Assembly (NCBI RefSeq): GCF_036203305.1
Contig: NZ_CP108131.1
Coordinates: forward strand, 3,596,001 to 3,660,000
Source: Streptomyces sp. NBC_00190
Lineage (GTDB): Bacteria; Actinomycetota; Actinomycetes; Streptomycetales; Streptomycetaceae
DNA: 64,000 nt
Direction of reading: 5' to 3'
Below the pieces are notes generated by a model. The model ran no database searches. It worked only from the letters and a program-made list of their open reading frames with translations, and had not been told where the DNA came from. Below, in pieces: positions 8,327-17,009 of this stretch; position 1 is the first letter of the stretch; each line of letters opens with the position of its first letter. The position numbers and the translations under genes were made by a program.

Positions 8327-9167
8327 CCGGCTTCGCCGCCGGATCGAGGGTCTCCAGGACCTTCTTCATCGCCTCCTTCGGGATGCCGACGCACCCCTGG
8401 GAGGGACCGTCGTGGTCCACGTGGAGCCAGATGTTGCCGCCCTTCTCCTCGCCCTCCGGCTTGGCCTGGTCCAGCGGCGAGCGGCCCGGTCGGCGGTTGA
8501 AGTCGATGGCGACGACGTAGTCGAAGGACCCCGCCAGGGACTCGCCGTTCACCCCGCGCCCCGAGGCGACGAAGGCGCGGTCCTTGTCGTACGGGAGCCG
8601 GGTGCCGGACGGCGGCGCCAGCAGGCCGCCCGCGTCGGTCAGCGCGAACACGCCCCGCGGAGAGGTCAGGTCGCCGTACGTGCGCTCCTCGGTCGTCGAC
8701 CAGCCCTTCGCGCCGTTGCGGGCCGGCCAGCTCTCGACACGCGCCCAGTCGGCGCCGGCCGCCGGGCGGGTGTAGAGCGTGGCGGTGGACTCCGAGGAGT
8801 CCGGGGCCTTGCCGGTGACCAGGACGAGCTGACGGGACTCGGCCGGGATCCGTGCAAGCGTCTGCTCGCTGATGCCGGTCAGGCCCTGGAGGACGTCTCG
8901 GGGCGCGTCGCGGGGGGTGTCGCGGGGCGCGTCGCGGTGGGCGTCGCGCGCCGCGCGGTCCGACGCCGGCGGCCGGTGGTCCGCCCGCGCCTGCGACACA
9001 CTGCCGACGGCCTTCTGGTCGACGGCGTACACCCAGCCCGCGGCGAAGGTCACCAGGCCGAGGGCGGCGGCGAGGACCACCCGGCGGCGGGACCTGCCCG
9101 ACGTCTTGCGAGGTCGGGCAGGCGTGCGGGTACGGAAACGGGAGCGGGCTCGGCGGTGCTTGCTCAT
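8298..9167 (-). CDS. L,D-transpeptidase (YkuD-type) family protein, membrane-anchored
   Basis: 289 aa. Basic N-terminus, one hydrophobic segment (VVLAAALGLVTFAAGWVYAV) acting as signal anchor, a linker with a short repeat of Ala-Pro-Arg-Asp units (APRDTPRDAPRDV), then a YkuD-like catalytic domain with NIWLHVDHDGPSQGCVGIP. The Cys of SQGC and the upstream His are the expected catalytic pair; the canonical SHGC is SQGC here. Such enzymes form 3-3 peptidoglycan cross-links or attach proteins, acting outside the membrane. The ATG is preferred to the TTG one codon upstream. The DNA of the Ala-Pro-Arg-Asp linker (about 8890-8950) is a short tandem repeat that could vary in copy number. Confidence 0.78.
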   Translation of the reverse strand: MSKHRRARSRFRTRTPARPRKTSGRSRRRVVLAAALGLVTFAAGWVYAVDQKAVGSVSQARADHRPPASDRAARDAHRDAPRDTPRDAPRDVLQGLTGISEQTLARIPAESRQLVLVTGKAPDSSESTATLYTRPAAGADWARVESWPARNGAKGWSTTEERTYGDLTSPRGVFALTDAGGLLAPPSGTRLPYDKDRAFVASGRGVNGESLAGSFDYVVAIDFNRRPGRSPLDQAKPEGEEKGGNIWLHVDHDGPSQGCVGIPKEAMKKVLETLDPAAKPVIVMGPEGF

Positions 9168-9318
9168 CAAACCGACCGTACATCAGCCGGTCTTCATCGC
9201 GGCTGAACGCTGCGCTTCCGACAAAAAGTCTGCCACCGGGAATCCGGCCCGTACCCATCGGGCCGCCGCCCGGCGCAGGGCATGCCCCTGCGAGGGATCA
9301 CGGGCGTACGCTGATTCG

Positions 9319-9759
9319 ATGCGAACTCCACGTCACGCAGCGCGTGTTGTCATCCTGTCCCCCGCCGGGTCGGTGTTCCTCTTCCGCGAGGACAACGTGG
9401 AGGTCGGCATCCACTGGCTGCCGCCCGGCGGCGGGATGGACCCCGGCGAGAGCCCCGAGGAGTGCGTGCGCCGCGAACTCCGCGAGGAGACCGGCTGGAC
9501 CGACCTGGAGCCCGGGCGGCTGCTGTGCACCTGGGAGCACGACTTCACGCACCAGGGGATCCCCGTCCGCCAGCACGAGCACATCTACCTCACCTCGGGC
9601 CCGCGCCGCGAGCCGGTGCTGGAGGACCCCGGCATCCACTGGCAGTGGCTGCCCCAGGAGCGCCTGGCCACCCTCGGTGAACCGCTCTGGCCACCGCGCC
9701 TGCCCGACCTCCTGGCGAACGCACCGGCGGAACCGGTCCACTTGGGGCTGCTCGCGTAG
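9319..9759 (+). CDS. NUDIX hydrolase
   Basis: 146 aa, a single Nudix domain. The Nudix box G-x5-E-x7-REUxEExGU is complete: GGMDPGESPEECVRRELREE followed by TGW. Substrate class (nucleoside diphosphate-X) cannot be told. The ATG start gives a normal N-terminus (MRTPRHAARVVILSP). Single gene, convergent with the nucleotidyltransferase gene 11 nt away. Confidence 0.88.
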   Translation: MRTPRHAARVVILSPAGSVFLFREDNVEVGIHWLPPGGGMDPGESPEECVRRELREETGWTDLEPGRLLCTWEHDFTHQGIPVRQHEHIYLTSGPRREPVLEDPGIHWQWLPQERLATLGEPLWPPRLPDLLANAPAEPVHLGLLA

Positions 9760-9770
9760 GGGTGGGTGGC

Positions 9771-10586
9771 TCAGGTGGCGGCCGAGGGCCGCAGCGCGGC
9801 GACGGTCTCCTCGGCCAGGAGCCGCGCCTCGGCCACCGTCGCCACCAGCTGCTCGGCCGTGGCGCCGGGCGCCCCCAGCAGGGCGCGGACCCGCGGGCCG
9901 AAGCCGGGCGGCGCGCCCGGCAGCGTCTCGGCGACGGCCAGCGCGCCCTTCTCGTTGAGGCACCAGCGCCGGTCCTCGGCGTACAGCGCCTGCACCAGCA
10001 CGCCCACCGCCCGGGACAGGCAGAGCGAGACGTGGAGCACGTCCGCCCGGGCCGCCCCCTTCGCCGCGGCGGCGACCAGGAACTCCGCCTCCCAGGCACC
10101 CGCCATGAGCGCCTGCCGCAGCGCCTCGGGGTAGTGCGCGGTCCGCCGCCGGAGGTCCGTCAGCTCGCCGCTCGGGTCGGCCAGCACCCGGCCGAGCGCC
10201 ACCTCGCCCGCGTAGCAGGGCGACCAGAACCCGAGCGGATGCCCCGCCTGCACGCCCACCTCGTACCGGCCCTCCCGGCAGTCCTCCCAGACCCGCCCGA
10301 CCCGGTCCGCATCCCGCAGGATCCAGTCCACCGCCACCCCGTCGACCGTCAGCCACGCGCCGCCGTTGACCCACGGCCCCCAGCCGCCCGGCCCGGCCAC
10401 CTCCACCCCGGGGCCGGCGAGCGCGCCGAGCGCGGCGAGATCGAGCGCGCCGCGGTAGTAGACGCCGAGGTCCCAGTCGGAGTCCGGCCGGTGCTCCCCG
10501 CGCGCCCGGCTGCCGCCGAGCAGCACGGCGACGACCCCGGGCACCTCGGCCAGGCGGCCGGCCATGTCCTCGATCTTCTTCTGCAT
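9771..10586 (-). CDS. Nucleotidyltransferase-fold protein (MNT/KNTase-like)
   Basis: 271 aa. The N-terminus carries the pol-beta superfamily signature VVAVLLGGSRARGEHRPDSD followed by WDLGVYY, i.e. GGSxARG-x6-DxDL, the metal and nucleotide site. A further acidic residue in DGVAVDWIL fits the third carboxylate. The C-terminal 130 residues are helical and resemble the HEPN-like extension of aminoglycoside/unknown-substrate transferases. No resistance phenotype can be claimed. The ATG start is clear; no operon partners. Confidence 0.75.
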   Translation of the reverse strand: MQKKIEDMAGRLAEVPGVVAVLLGGSRARGEHRPDSDWDLGVYYRGALDLAALGALAGPGVEVAGPGGWGPWVNGGAWLTVDGVAVDWILRDADRVGRVWEDCREGRYEVGVQAGHPLGFWSPCYAGEVALGRVLADPSGELTDLRRRTAHYPEALRQALMAGAWEAEFLVAAAAKGAARADVLHVSLCLSRAVGVLVQALYAEDRRWCLNEKGALAVAETLPGAPPGFGPRVRALLGAPGATAEQLVATVAEARLLAEETVAALRPSAAT

Positions 10587-10617
10587 GGGGACGATTCTGC
10601 CGAGTGGCTGCCCGGGG

Positions 10618-11466
10618 TCAGCGCTTGGCGCCGGTGGCCTTGGCGTACAGCGCGGCCGCGTAGTCACCGAGGACGGTGCTGGTCGACACGTCGTCGGTGT
10701 CGCCGCCCGTCAGGATGCCGATGATCTTTCCGTCGCGGGCGATCCACGCGCTGCCGCTGGTGCCGCCCGGGAAGTCGGCGCAGTCGAAGCGCTGTTCGGT
10801 CTCGCTCTCGCGGACGGCGACCGCCGTGCAGGTACGGGGAACCTTGCGGTCGGCGGGGTAGCCGGTGACGGTGACCTCCTCGCCCGCGCGGCCGCTGGTG
10901 TCCAGCACGGCCGCGCCGGTCACGCTCTCGATGGTGCGGCCCTTGGCGTCGGGGGCCAGGCGGGCGAAGGCGAGGTCGTAGTCGTCGTCCGTACCCTCGG
11001 CCCAGCGGCCGTCCTCGAAGACTTCCTCCAGCTTCCATGTGCCGTACGGGGCCTGGCCATTCGCGTACGCAGGTGCGAAGACGGCGGTGCCGTTGCCCTG
11101 TTGTCCGTCGAGCAGGCAGTGCCCGGCGGTGACGATCATGTTCCGGCCCGGGCTGTGCACCACCGTGGCGGTGCAGAAGTGATCGCTGTCCAGACCGTCC
11201 GTGAAGAGGGCGCCGGTGAAGGCCGCGGGCCCACCGGGCGGGGGTGTGACGGCGGGCGGCAGCGAGCCCCCGGGCGGGGTGGAGAGCTGAGGCTTTGCCG
11301 CTTGCGAACGTGACGGCGCGGTCGGCGAACCCGTCGGCCCCGCCTTCACCCGCACGGACTGAGCCCCGTCGGGCGGCGGCACCAGCTCGGCCACCGCGGC
11401 GGAGGCTCCCAGAGCCGCCGCAGCACACAGCACCGTTGTCACCAGGGTCCGCTTGTCCACCGGCAT
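10618..11466 (-). CDS. Secreted trypsin-like serine protease
   Basis: 282 aa. Signal peptide MPVDKRTLVTTVLCAAAALG with an Ala-rich cleavage region, a Pro/Ser-rich segment to about residue 75, then a chymotrypsin-fold domain. Catalytic triad is visible as His in VTAGHC, Asp in DDDYDLAFARL and Ser in GGTSGSAW. Two Cys pairs (FCTATVV/GHC and TCTAV/FDCADF) could form the usual disulfides. An exported enzyme of the small V8/glutamyl-endopeptidase-like group, substrate unknown. Monocistronic; 206 nt separate it from the next gene upstream. Confidence 0.87.
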   Translation of the reverse strand: MPVDKRTLVTTVLCAAAALGASAAVAELVPPPDGAQSVRVKAGPTGSPTAPSRSQAAKPQLSTPPGGSLPPAVTPPPGGPAAFTGALFTDGLDSDHFCTATVVHSPGRNMIVTAGHCLLDGQQGNGTAVFAPAYANGQAPYGTWKLEEVFEDGRWAEGTDDDYDLAFARLAPDAKGRTIESVTGAAVLDTSGRAGEEVTVTGYPADRKVPRTCTAVAVRESETEQRFDCADFPGGTSGSAWIARDGKIIGILTGGDTDDVSTSTVLGDYAAALYAKATGAKR

Positions 11467-11601
11467 GATGATCCTTCCGATTTGCCCTGGCGAAGCATGC
11501 CCCGGAGGCGGGTTCGGTTGCAAGGGGCCCATCGGCCGATCCCCGCCTCCCGCTGCCCTGCGGGGCCGTGGCGAAGTCGCCGGGGACCACGGCCGCGACA
11601 C

Positions 11602-11628
11602 CGGCGCCCCACCGGAAGTGGGGCGCCG
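11602..11628. terminator. Terminator of the amidohydrolase gene
   Basis: Perfect 11-bp stem CGGCGCCCCAC / GTGGGGCGCCG around CGGAA, 44 nt after the amidohydrolase stop codon on the minus strand and upstream of the protease gene. Confidence 0.65.
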
Positions 11629-11672
11629 CGCACCTCAGGGCCCGTGCCGGCCGCTCCGCCCGGGCTGCCCGG

Positions 11673-12899
11673 CTACGCCCCCGGCCCCGCCCACAGGCCC
11701 TCCGGCGTCAGGCCCAGCAGGTCGATCGCGTTGCCGCGCACGATGCGGTCGATCGCGTCCGGGGGCAGGTGGCCCATCTGGGCCTCGCCGACCTCGCGGG
11801 ACTTCGGCCAGGTCGAGTCCGAGTGCGGGTAGTCCGTCTCGTAGAGGACGTTGGCGACGCCGATCGAGTCCAGGTTCTTCAAGCCGAAGGCGTCGTCGAA
11901 GAAGCAGCCGAAGACGTGCTCCGCGAAGAGCTCCGACGGCGGGCGGTGGACCTTGTCGGCCACGCCGCCCCAGCCGCGGTTCTCCTCCCAGACCACGTTC
12001 GCGCGCTCCAGGATGTACGGAATCCAGCCGATCTGGCCCTCCGCGTACATGATCTTCAGGTTGGGGAAGCGCTCGAACTTGCCGCTCATCAGCCAGTCGA
12101 CCATCGAGAAGCAGCAGTTGGCGAAGGTGATGGTGGAGCCGACCGCCGGCGGGGCGTCCGCCGAGGTGGACGGCATGCGGGACGAGGAGCCGATGTGCAT
12201 GGCGATGACCGTGCCGGTCTCGTCGCACGCCTGGAGGAAGGGGTCCCACTCGTCCGTGTGGATGGACGGGAGGCCCAGGTGCGGGGGTATCTCCGAGAAG
12301 GCGACCGCCCGGACGCCGCGCGCCGCGTTGCGGCGGACCTCGGCCGCGGCGAGGCGGGCGTCCCACAGGGGGATCAGGGTCAGCGGGATCAGCCGGCCCC
12401 GCGCGTCCGGGCCGCACCACTCCTCCACCATCCAGTCGTTGTACGCCCGGACGCCGAGCAGCCCCAGCTCACGGTCCTTGGCCTCGGTGAAGGTCTGGCC
12501 GCAGAAGCGCGGGAAGGTGGGGAAGCAGAGCGCCGACTGGACGTGGTTGACGTCCATGTCCGCGAGACGGTCGGGAACCGAGAAGGACCCCGGGCGCATC
12601 TGCTCGTAGGTGATGACTTCCAGTTTGATCTCGTCGCGGTCGTACCCGACAGCGGTGTCGAGGCGGGTGAGCGGCCGGTGCAGGTCCTCGTACACCCACC
12701 AGTCGCCGATCGGGCCGTCGTCACCCTTGGCCCCCATGACAGGAGCGAACTTGCCGCCGAGGAAGGTCATTTCCTTCAAGGGGGCGCGGACGACCCGCGG
12801 GCCGGTGTCCTTGTACCTGGACGGGAGCCGGTCCCGCCAGACGTGGGGGGGCTCAACCGTGTGGTCGTCCACCGAGATGATCTTCGGGAAGGTCTCCAT
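11673..12899 (-). CDS. Amidohydrolase-2 family protein (paralogue 1)
   Basis: 408-aa TIM-barrel metal hydrolase/decarboxylase of the amidohydrolase_2 (ACMSD/LigW-like) family. It opens KIISVDDHTVEPPHVWRDRL, with Asp-His replacing the usual His-x-His start; other landmarks are FPTFPRFCGQTF, AYNDWMVEEWCG, VIAMHIGSSS (His) and LYETDYPHSDSTWP, whose Asp-His block is a metal/proton site. It is strikingly similar along its length to the gene at 59046-60257. Family members in actinobacteria lie beside acyl-CoA dehydrogenase genes, without assigned substrates. Monocistronic, with a perfect CTGACG-N3-CGTCAG operator 21 nt upstream of the ATG. Confidence 0.83.
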   Translation of the reverse strand: METFPKIISVDDHTVEPPHVWRDRLPSRYKDTGPRVVRAPLKEMTFLGGKFAPVMGAKGDDGPIGDWWVYEDLHRPLTRLDTAVGYDRDEIKLEVITYEQMRPGSFSVPDRLADMDVNHVQSALCFPTFPRFCGQTFTEAKDRELGLLGVRAYNDWMVEEWCGPDARGRLIPLTLIPLWDARLAAAEVRRNAARGVRAVAFSEIPPHLGLPSIHTDEWDPFLQACDETGTVIAMHIGSSSRMPSTSADAPPAVGSTITFANCCFSMVDWLMSGKFERFPNLKIMYAEGQIGWIPYILERANVVWEENRGWGGVADKVHRPPSELFAEHVFGCFFDDAFGLKNLDSIGVANVLYETDYPHSDSTWPKSREVGEAQMGHLPPDAIDRIVRGNAIDLLGLTPEGLWAGPGA

Positions 12900-12920
12900 G
12901 GCCCATACGGTAGCGCTGAT

Positions 12921-12935
12921 CTGACGAGTCGTCAG
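12921..12935. promoter_or_regulatory. Operator palindrome, perfect (site 4)
   Basis: CTGACG-AGT-CGTCAG, 21 nt upstream of the amidohydrolase ATG and 96 nt upstream of the divergent afsR start. Spacing matches the other sites that serve the nearer, catabolic gene. Confidence 0.8.
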
Positions 12936-13031
12936 CTAGTTGGAGGCCGATCGGCCCGGGACGGGCTGACGTGTACGCGCGAGACAGGGCAGACTGACCA
13001 TTACACCGACGGAAGGCAGGGGGGACGACAG

Positions 13032-16000
13032 ATGGACGGCGTACCGGCCATCCCGCACCCGCGGAACCCGCGGAACCACCCCGAGGCATCCCGGACCACC
13101 CGCAAGAGCGCAGCCCCCGCACGCGCGGCCGCCCCCACGGACCCGGCCGCCCCCACGGACCCGGCCGCCCTCGCGAAACCGGCCGCCGCGTTCCCCGACG
13201 GCGCCGCCACGGCCTCGGCCCCCGCCCCCACCCCCGCAGGGTCCCGCTTCGCCGTCCTCGGCCCCATCCGCGCCTGGCGCGGCGCCGAAGCACTGCCCTC
13301 CGGCACCCCCCAGCAGCGCGCCCTGCTCGCCACGCTCCTGCTGCGCGACGGCCGCACCGCCACCGCGCCCGAGCTCATCGACGCCATCTGGGGCGAGGAC
13401 CCGCCGCAGCAGGCCCTCGCCACCATCCGGACGTACGCCTCCCGCCTGCGCAAGGTCCTCGACCCCGGGCTGCTCGTCACCGAGTCCGGCGGGTACGCCA
13501 TCCGGCTGCGCTCCACCGCCACCCTCGACCTCGGCGTCGCCCGCAGCCTCGTCACCGACGCCGAGACGGCGCGCGAAGCCGGTGACCGCGCCCTCGCCCG
13601 TACGCTGCTGGCCCGCGCCCTGGACCTGTGGGACGGCGAGCCCCTCGCCGGAGTCCCCGGCCCCGCGGCCGCCACCGAGCGCACCCGGCTCGCCGAGTGG
13701 CACCTGCAACTGCTGGAGACCCGCCTCGACCTCGACCTGGAGGTCGGCCACCACGCCGAGGCCGTCTCCGAACTCACCGCGCTCACCGCCGCCCACCCGC
13801 TGCGCGAGCGCCTGCGCGAGCTGCTCATGCTCGCCCTCTACCGCAGCGGTCGGCAGGCCGAGGCCCTCGCCGTCTACGCCGACACCCGCCGGCTCCTCGC
13901 CGACGAACTCGGCGTCGACCCGCGCCCCGAACTCGCCGCCCTCCAGCAGCGCATCCTCAACGCCGACGCCGACCTGGCCCGCGCCGAGGACCCGGCCCCC
14001 GCGGCCGCCGCCGCCCATGTGAGGCCGGCCCAGCTGCCCGCCACCGTGCCCGACTTCACGGGCCGCACCAGCTTCGTCGACGAACTCGGCGCCATCCTCT
14101 CCGGCGGCGCCGAGGGCCAGGTCATGGCCGTCTCCGCGCTCGCCGGGATCGGCGGCGTCGGCAAGACCACCCTCGCCGTGCACGTCGCGCACGCCGCCCG
14201 CCCGCACTTCCCGGACGGCCAGCTCTACGTGGACCTCCAGGGCACCGAGGCCCGCCCCGCCGAGCCGGAGGCCGTCCTCGGCTCGTTCCTGCGCGCGCTG
14301 GGCACCCCCGACACCGCCATCCCCGACTCCCCCGCCGACCGCGCCGCGCTCTACCGCTCCACCCTCGACGGCCGCCGCGTCCTGGTCCTGCTCGACAACG
14401 CCCGCGACGCCGCCCAGGTCCGCCCGCTGCTGCCGGGCACGGCGGGCTGCGCCGCGCTGGTCACCAGCCGGGTCCGCATGGCGGGCCTCGCCGGGGCCCA
14501 TCTCGTCGACCTCGACGTGATGAGCCCCGAGGAGGCCCTCCAGCTCTTCACCCGGATCGTCGGGGCCGAGCGCGTCGGAGCCGAACGGCAGGCCGCCCTC
14601 GACGTCGTCGGCGCCTGCGGCTTCCTGCCGCTCGCCATCCGGATCGCCGCCTCCCGCCTCGCCGCCCGCCGCACCTGGACCGTGTCGATCCTCGCCGCCA
14701 AACTGGCCGACGAACGCCGCCGCCTCGACGAGCTCCAGACCGGCGACCTCGCCGTCAAGGCCACCTTCGAGCTGGGCTACGGCCAGCTGGAGCCGGCCCA
14801 GCAGCGCGCCTTCCGCCTCCTCGGCCTCGCCGACGGCCCCGACATCTCGCTGTCCGCGGCCGCCGCCGTGCTCGACCTGCCCGAGTACGACACCGAGGAC
14901 CTCCTCGAAGCTTTAGTGGACTGCTCCCTCCTGGAATCGGCCGCCCCCGGCCGCTACCGCTTCCACGACCTCGTACGCCTCTACGCGCGTGCGTGCGCCG
15001 AACGCGACGAGCAGCCGCCGGGCGGGCGCGACGCCGCCCTGGACCGGCTGCTGGACTTCTACCTGGCCACCGCCTCCGGGGTCTACGCCCTGGAACGCCC
15101 CGGCGACCGCCTCCCCGCGCACCTGTCCGACACCAACTACCCCGGGCTGGTCTTCGGCGAGCCGCGCGCCGCCCTGGACTGGCTGTACGCCGAGGCCGAC
15201 CCGCTGCTGGCGTGCGTACGGCAGGCCTCCGCGCGCACCGACGAGACAGAGGTCCTGCGCCGGGCCGTGGACCTGCTGTGGGCGGCCAAGGACCTCGCCG
15301 AGTCGGGAGCCAACTCCAAGCAGTACGAGTCGGCCGCCATGGCCCTGCGCGACGCCGCACACGCCGCGCAGGACCCGCGCTCGGAGGGGCGGGCCCGGAC
15401 CACCCTCACCATGGTCCACCTCTTCACCGGCCGATTCGCCGAGGCCGACGACGAGGCCCGCCAGGCCACGGCGCTCGCCCGCGAGGCCGGCGACCCGCTG
15501 CCCAGCTGCTGGGCGCCCAACGACCGCGGGATCATCGCCCTCTACCAGGGCCGGCACGCGGACGGCGAGCGGTACCTGCTGGAGGCCATCGAGAACTTCC
15601 GCGCCGACGGCAACAACATCGGCGAGGCCAGCGCGCTGTGCAACCTCTCCCGCATCCACGTGGAGCTGGGCCGCCTCGCCAGCGCGATAGACCTCGCCCA
15701 GCAGGGCATCGCCATCTACGACCGGATGGGGCTGACCCTGCGGCTGGCCAACGGCCGCTACGCGCTCGGCATCGCCCTCACCCAGGCGGGCCGGCTCGGC
15801 GAAGCACTGGCGCAGCTCGCCGAGGCGCTGTCGCTGTTCCACGACAACCGCCAGCCGCTGTGGGAGGGCGTGACCCACTTCAGGCTCGCCGAGGCCCATC
15901 TGGCCGCGCGCCGGCCGACGCTGGCCGCCTCGCACGCCGAGCAGGCCATCGCGCTGCGCGGGATCGGCGGCGAGTGGCGGCGGGCGACCGTGCTGACGGT

Positions 16001-16142
16001 GCTGGGCAGGGCGCTGCGGCAGCTGGGGCAGACGGACCGGGCGCGGGCGTGCTGGCGGGAGGCGGAGACGGTGTTCAGGCAGCTGGGATCGGCCGAACTG
16101 GCCGAAGTGCAGGCCCTGCTGGCCTCGGAGCTCGCGGCCTGA
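13032..16142 (+). CDS. afsR: AfsR, global SARP-family transcriptional activator with NB-ARC and TPR domains
   Basis: 1036 aa; S. coelicolor AfsR is 993, and the extra length is an Ala/Pro-rich N-terminal leader (about residues 1-70). Order: OmpR-like winged helix (FAVLGPIRAWRG onwards, about 72-160), BTAD helical domain (about 165-315), NB-ARC with Walker A ALAGIGGVGKTTLAVHVAH (about 370) and LVLLDNARDAA as Walker B, then TPRs to the end. Long stretches agree with my memory of AfsR. AfsR is phosphorylated by AfsK and related kinases and activates afsS by binding its promoter. A good ribosome site (AGGGGGGA) precedes the ATG. Codon 628 (14913-14915) is TTA, the rare codon read by bldA tRNA, so translation may be developmentally gated. 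Confidence 0.95.
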   Translation: MDGVPAIPHPRNPRNHPEASRTTRKSAAPARAAAPTDPAAPTDPAALAKPAAAFPDGAATASAPAPTPAGSRFAVLGPIRAWRGAEALPSGTPQQRALLATLLLRDGRTATAPELIDAIWGEDPPQQALATIRTYASRLRKVLDPGLLVTESGGYAIRLRSTATLDLGVARSLVTDAETAREAGDRALARTLLARALDLWDGEPLAGVPGPAAATERTRLAEWHLQLLETRLDLDLEVGHHAEAVSELTALTAAHPLRERLRELLMLALYRSGRQAEALAVYADTRRLLADELGVDPRPELAALQQRILNADADLARAEDPAPAAAAAHVRPAQLPATVPDFTGRTSFVDELGAILSGGAEGQVMAVSALAGIGGVGKTTLAVHVAHAARPHFPDGQLYVDLQGTEARPAEPEAVLGSFLRALGTPDTAIPDSPADRAALYRSTLDGRRVLVLLDNARDAAQVRPLLPGTAGCAALVTSRVRMAGLAGAHLVDLDVMSPEEALQLFTRIVGAERVGAERQAALDVVGACGFLPLAIRIAASRLAARRTWTVSILAAKLADERRRLDELQTGDLAVKATFELGYGQLEPAQQRAFRLLGLADGPDISLSAAAAVLDLPEYDTEDLLEALVDCSLLESAAPGRYRFHDLVRLYARACAERDEQPPGGRDAALDRLLDFYLATASGVYALERPGDRLPAHLSDTNYPGLVFGEPRAALDWLYAEADPLLACVRQASARTDETEVLRRAVDLLWAAKDLAESGANSKQYESAAMALRDAAHAAQDPRSEGRARTTLTMVHLFTGRFAEADDEARQATALAREAGDPLPSCWAPNDRGIIALYQGRHADGERYLLEAIENFRADGNNIGEASALCNLSRIHVELGRLASAIDLAQQGIAIYDRMGLTLRLANGRYALGIALTQAGRLGEALAQLAEALSLFHDNRQPLWEGVTHFRLAEAHLAARRPTLAASHAEQAIALRGIGGEWRRATVLTVLGRALRQLGQTDRARACWREAETVFRQLGSAELAEVQALLASELAA

Positions 16143-16193
16143 CCCTTGGGCACCGGCACCGGTACCGGAACGGGCACAAGCACGAGGAACGAT

Positions 16194-16877
16194 ATGAACG
16201 AGTTGATCGCCGTCCCGCCGGGGCGTGTGACGCTGTCGGACCGGCGGACACAGCGGAGCTGGACCGTCGAGGTCCCGCCGTACCGGCTGGCGGCGTTCCC
16301 GGTCACCCAGGCGTTGTACGCGCGGGTCACCGGGGAGCGGCCGGGAAGCGGGCAGGGGGACGGGCTGCCCGTCGAGGGCGTTTCCTGGTGGGACGCGGTG
16401 CGGTTCTGCAACGCCCTGTCCCGGCAGGACGGGTTCACGCCCGCGTACCGGCTCGATGCCGAGGGCGAGGAGCTCGGCGCCGGCGCCGGCGTCGGCGTCG
16501 AGTGGGACGCGTCCGCCGACGGGTACCGGCTGCCGACCGAAGCCGAGTGGGAGCACGCCTGCCGTGCCGGTACGACCGGACCGCACTACGGGCCGCTCGA
16601 CGAGATCGCCTGGTACCGGGGCAACTCGCAGGAGCGCATCCACGAGGTGGGCGGCAAGCGGCCCAACGCGTGGGGCTTCCACGACATGCTCGGCAACGTC
16701 TGGGACTGGTGCTGGGACGTCTACGACCCCGAGGTCTACGGCACCTACCGGGTGCTGCGCGGCGGTGGCTGGTTCGACGAGCACTGGAGCTGCCGGGCCT
16801 CGGCGCGGCGCCGCAGCCACCCGACCTTCCGGGTCGACGACGTGGGCTTCCGCCTGGCGCGCTCCGCAAGGCGCTGA
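16194..16877 (+). CDS. SUMF1/formylglycine-generating-enzyme-like protein without the catalytic cysteines
   Basis: 227 aa, one FGE-sulfatase domain: FPVTQALYARV, VEGVSWWDAVRFCNALS, GYRLPTEAEWEHACRAGT, NAWGFHDMLGNVWDWCWDVY and VLRGGGWFDEHWSCRASARR. In true FGE the segment after the GG contains a Cys-x4-Cys pair that oxidises the sulfatase Cys; here only one Cys (HWSC) is present, so formylglycine synthesis is unlikely. Related cofactor-poor SUMF1 proteins act as binding or hydroxylase-like domains. ATG with GAGGA six nt upstream is preferred over an upstream TTG that would add a Gly-Thr repeat. It sits 51 nt after afsR, ahead of the afsS promoter, and may be co-transcribed with afsR. Confidence 0.8.
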   Translation: MNELIAVPPGRVTLSDRRTQRSWTVEVPPYRLAAFPVTQALYARVTGERPGSGQGDGLPVEGVSWWDAVRFCNALSRQDGFTPAYRLDAEGEELGAGAGVGVEWDASADGYRLPTEAEWEHACRAGTTGPHYGPLDEIAWYRGNSQERIHEVGGKRPNAWGFHDMLGNVWDWCWDVYDPEVYGTYRVLRGGGWFDEHWSCRASARRRSHPTFRVDDVGFRLARSARR

Positions 16878-16925
16878 CCTGCGACGGAGCAGGTCGGCGT
16901 CAGGTCGACGTCCGATGAATGAGGC

Positions 16926-16958
16926 GTTCATCGTTCGTTTATCGCCCCACGACAGTAT
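16926..16958 (+). promoter_or_regulatory. afsS promoter with AfsR/PhoP-like direct repeats
   Basis: Two direct repeats 11 bp apart, GTTCATC (16926-16932) and GTTTATC (16937-16943), followed after 9 bp by a -10-like CAGTAT (16953-16958). Eleven-bp repeats placed about 8 bp before the -10 are the known architecture of SARP targets. In S. coelicolor AfsR binds the afsS promoter at such repeats and PhoP overlaps the same site. The afsS ATG is 112 nt downstream. Confidence 0.6.
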
Positions 16959-16966
16959 TAGTGCAT

Positions 16967-16997
16967 CGACCCGGCGCGTCGGGGGGCATCCGGGTCG
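16967..16997 (+). promoter_or_regulatory. afsS leader hairpin 1
   Basis: Inverted repeat CGACCCGG / CCGGGTCG (8 bp, 15-nt loop) at or just after the expected transcription start of afsS. It could shape the 5' end of the mRNA; no known riboswitch class is recognised. Confidence 0.35.
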
Positions 16998-17009
16998 GTT
17001 GGAGGACTA

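Noticed and set aside
16146..16193. Gly-Thr repeat as an N-terminal extension of the SUMF1-like protein.
   Set aside because: The ATG at 16194 has a good ribosome site and begins the conserved fold; the repeat is probably untranslated GC-rich spacer.
14913..16931. Very long open frame antisense to afsR and the SUMF1-like gene.
   Set aside because: Shadow of high-GC coding sequence: composition is Gly/Ala/Arg/Val/His-rich without domains, while the plus strand carries clear families. The same applies to long antisense frames at 1783-3861, 18278-21094 and 41355-43724.
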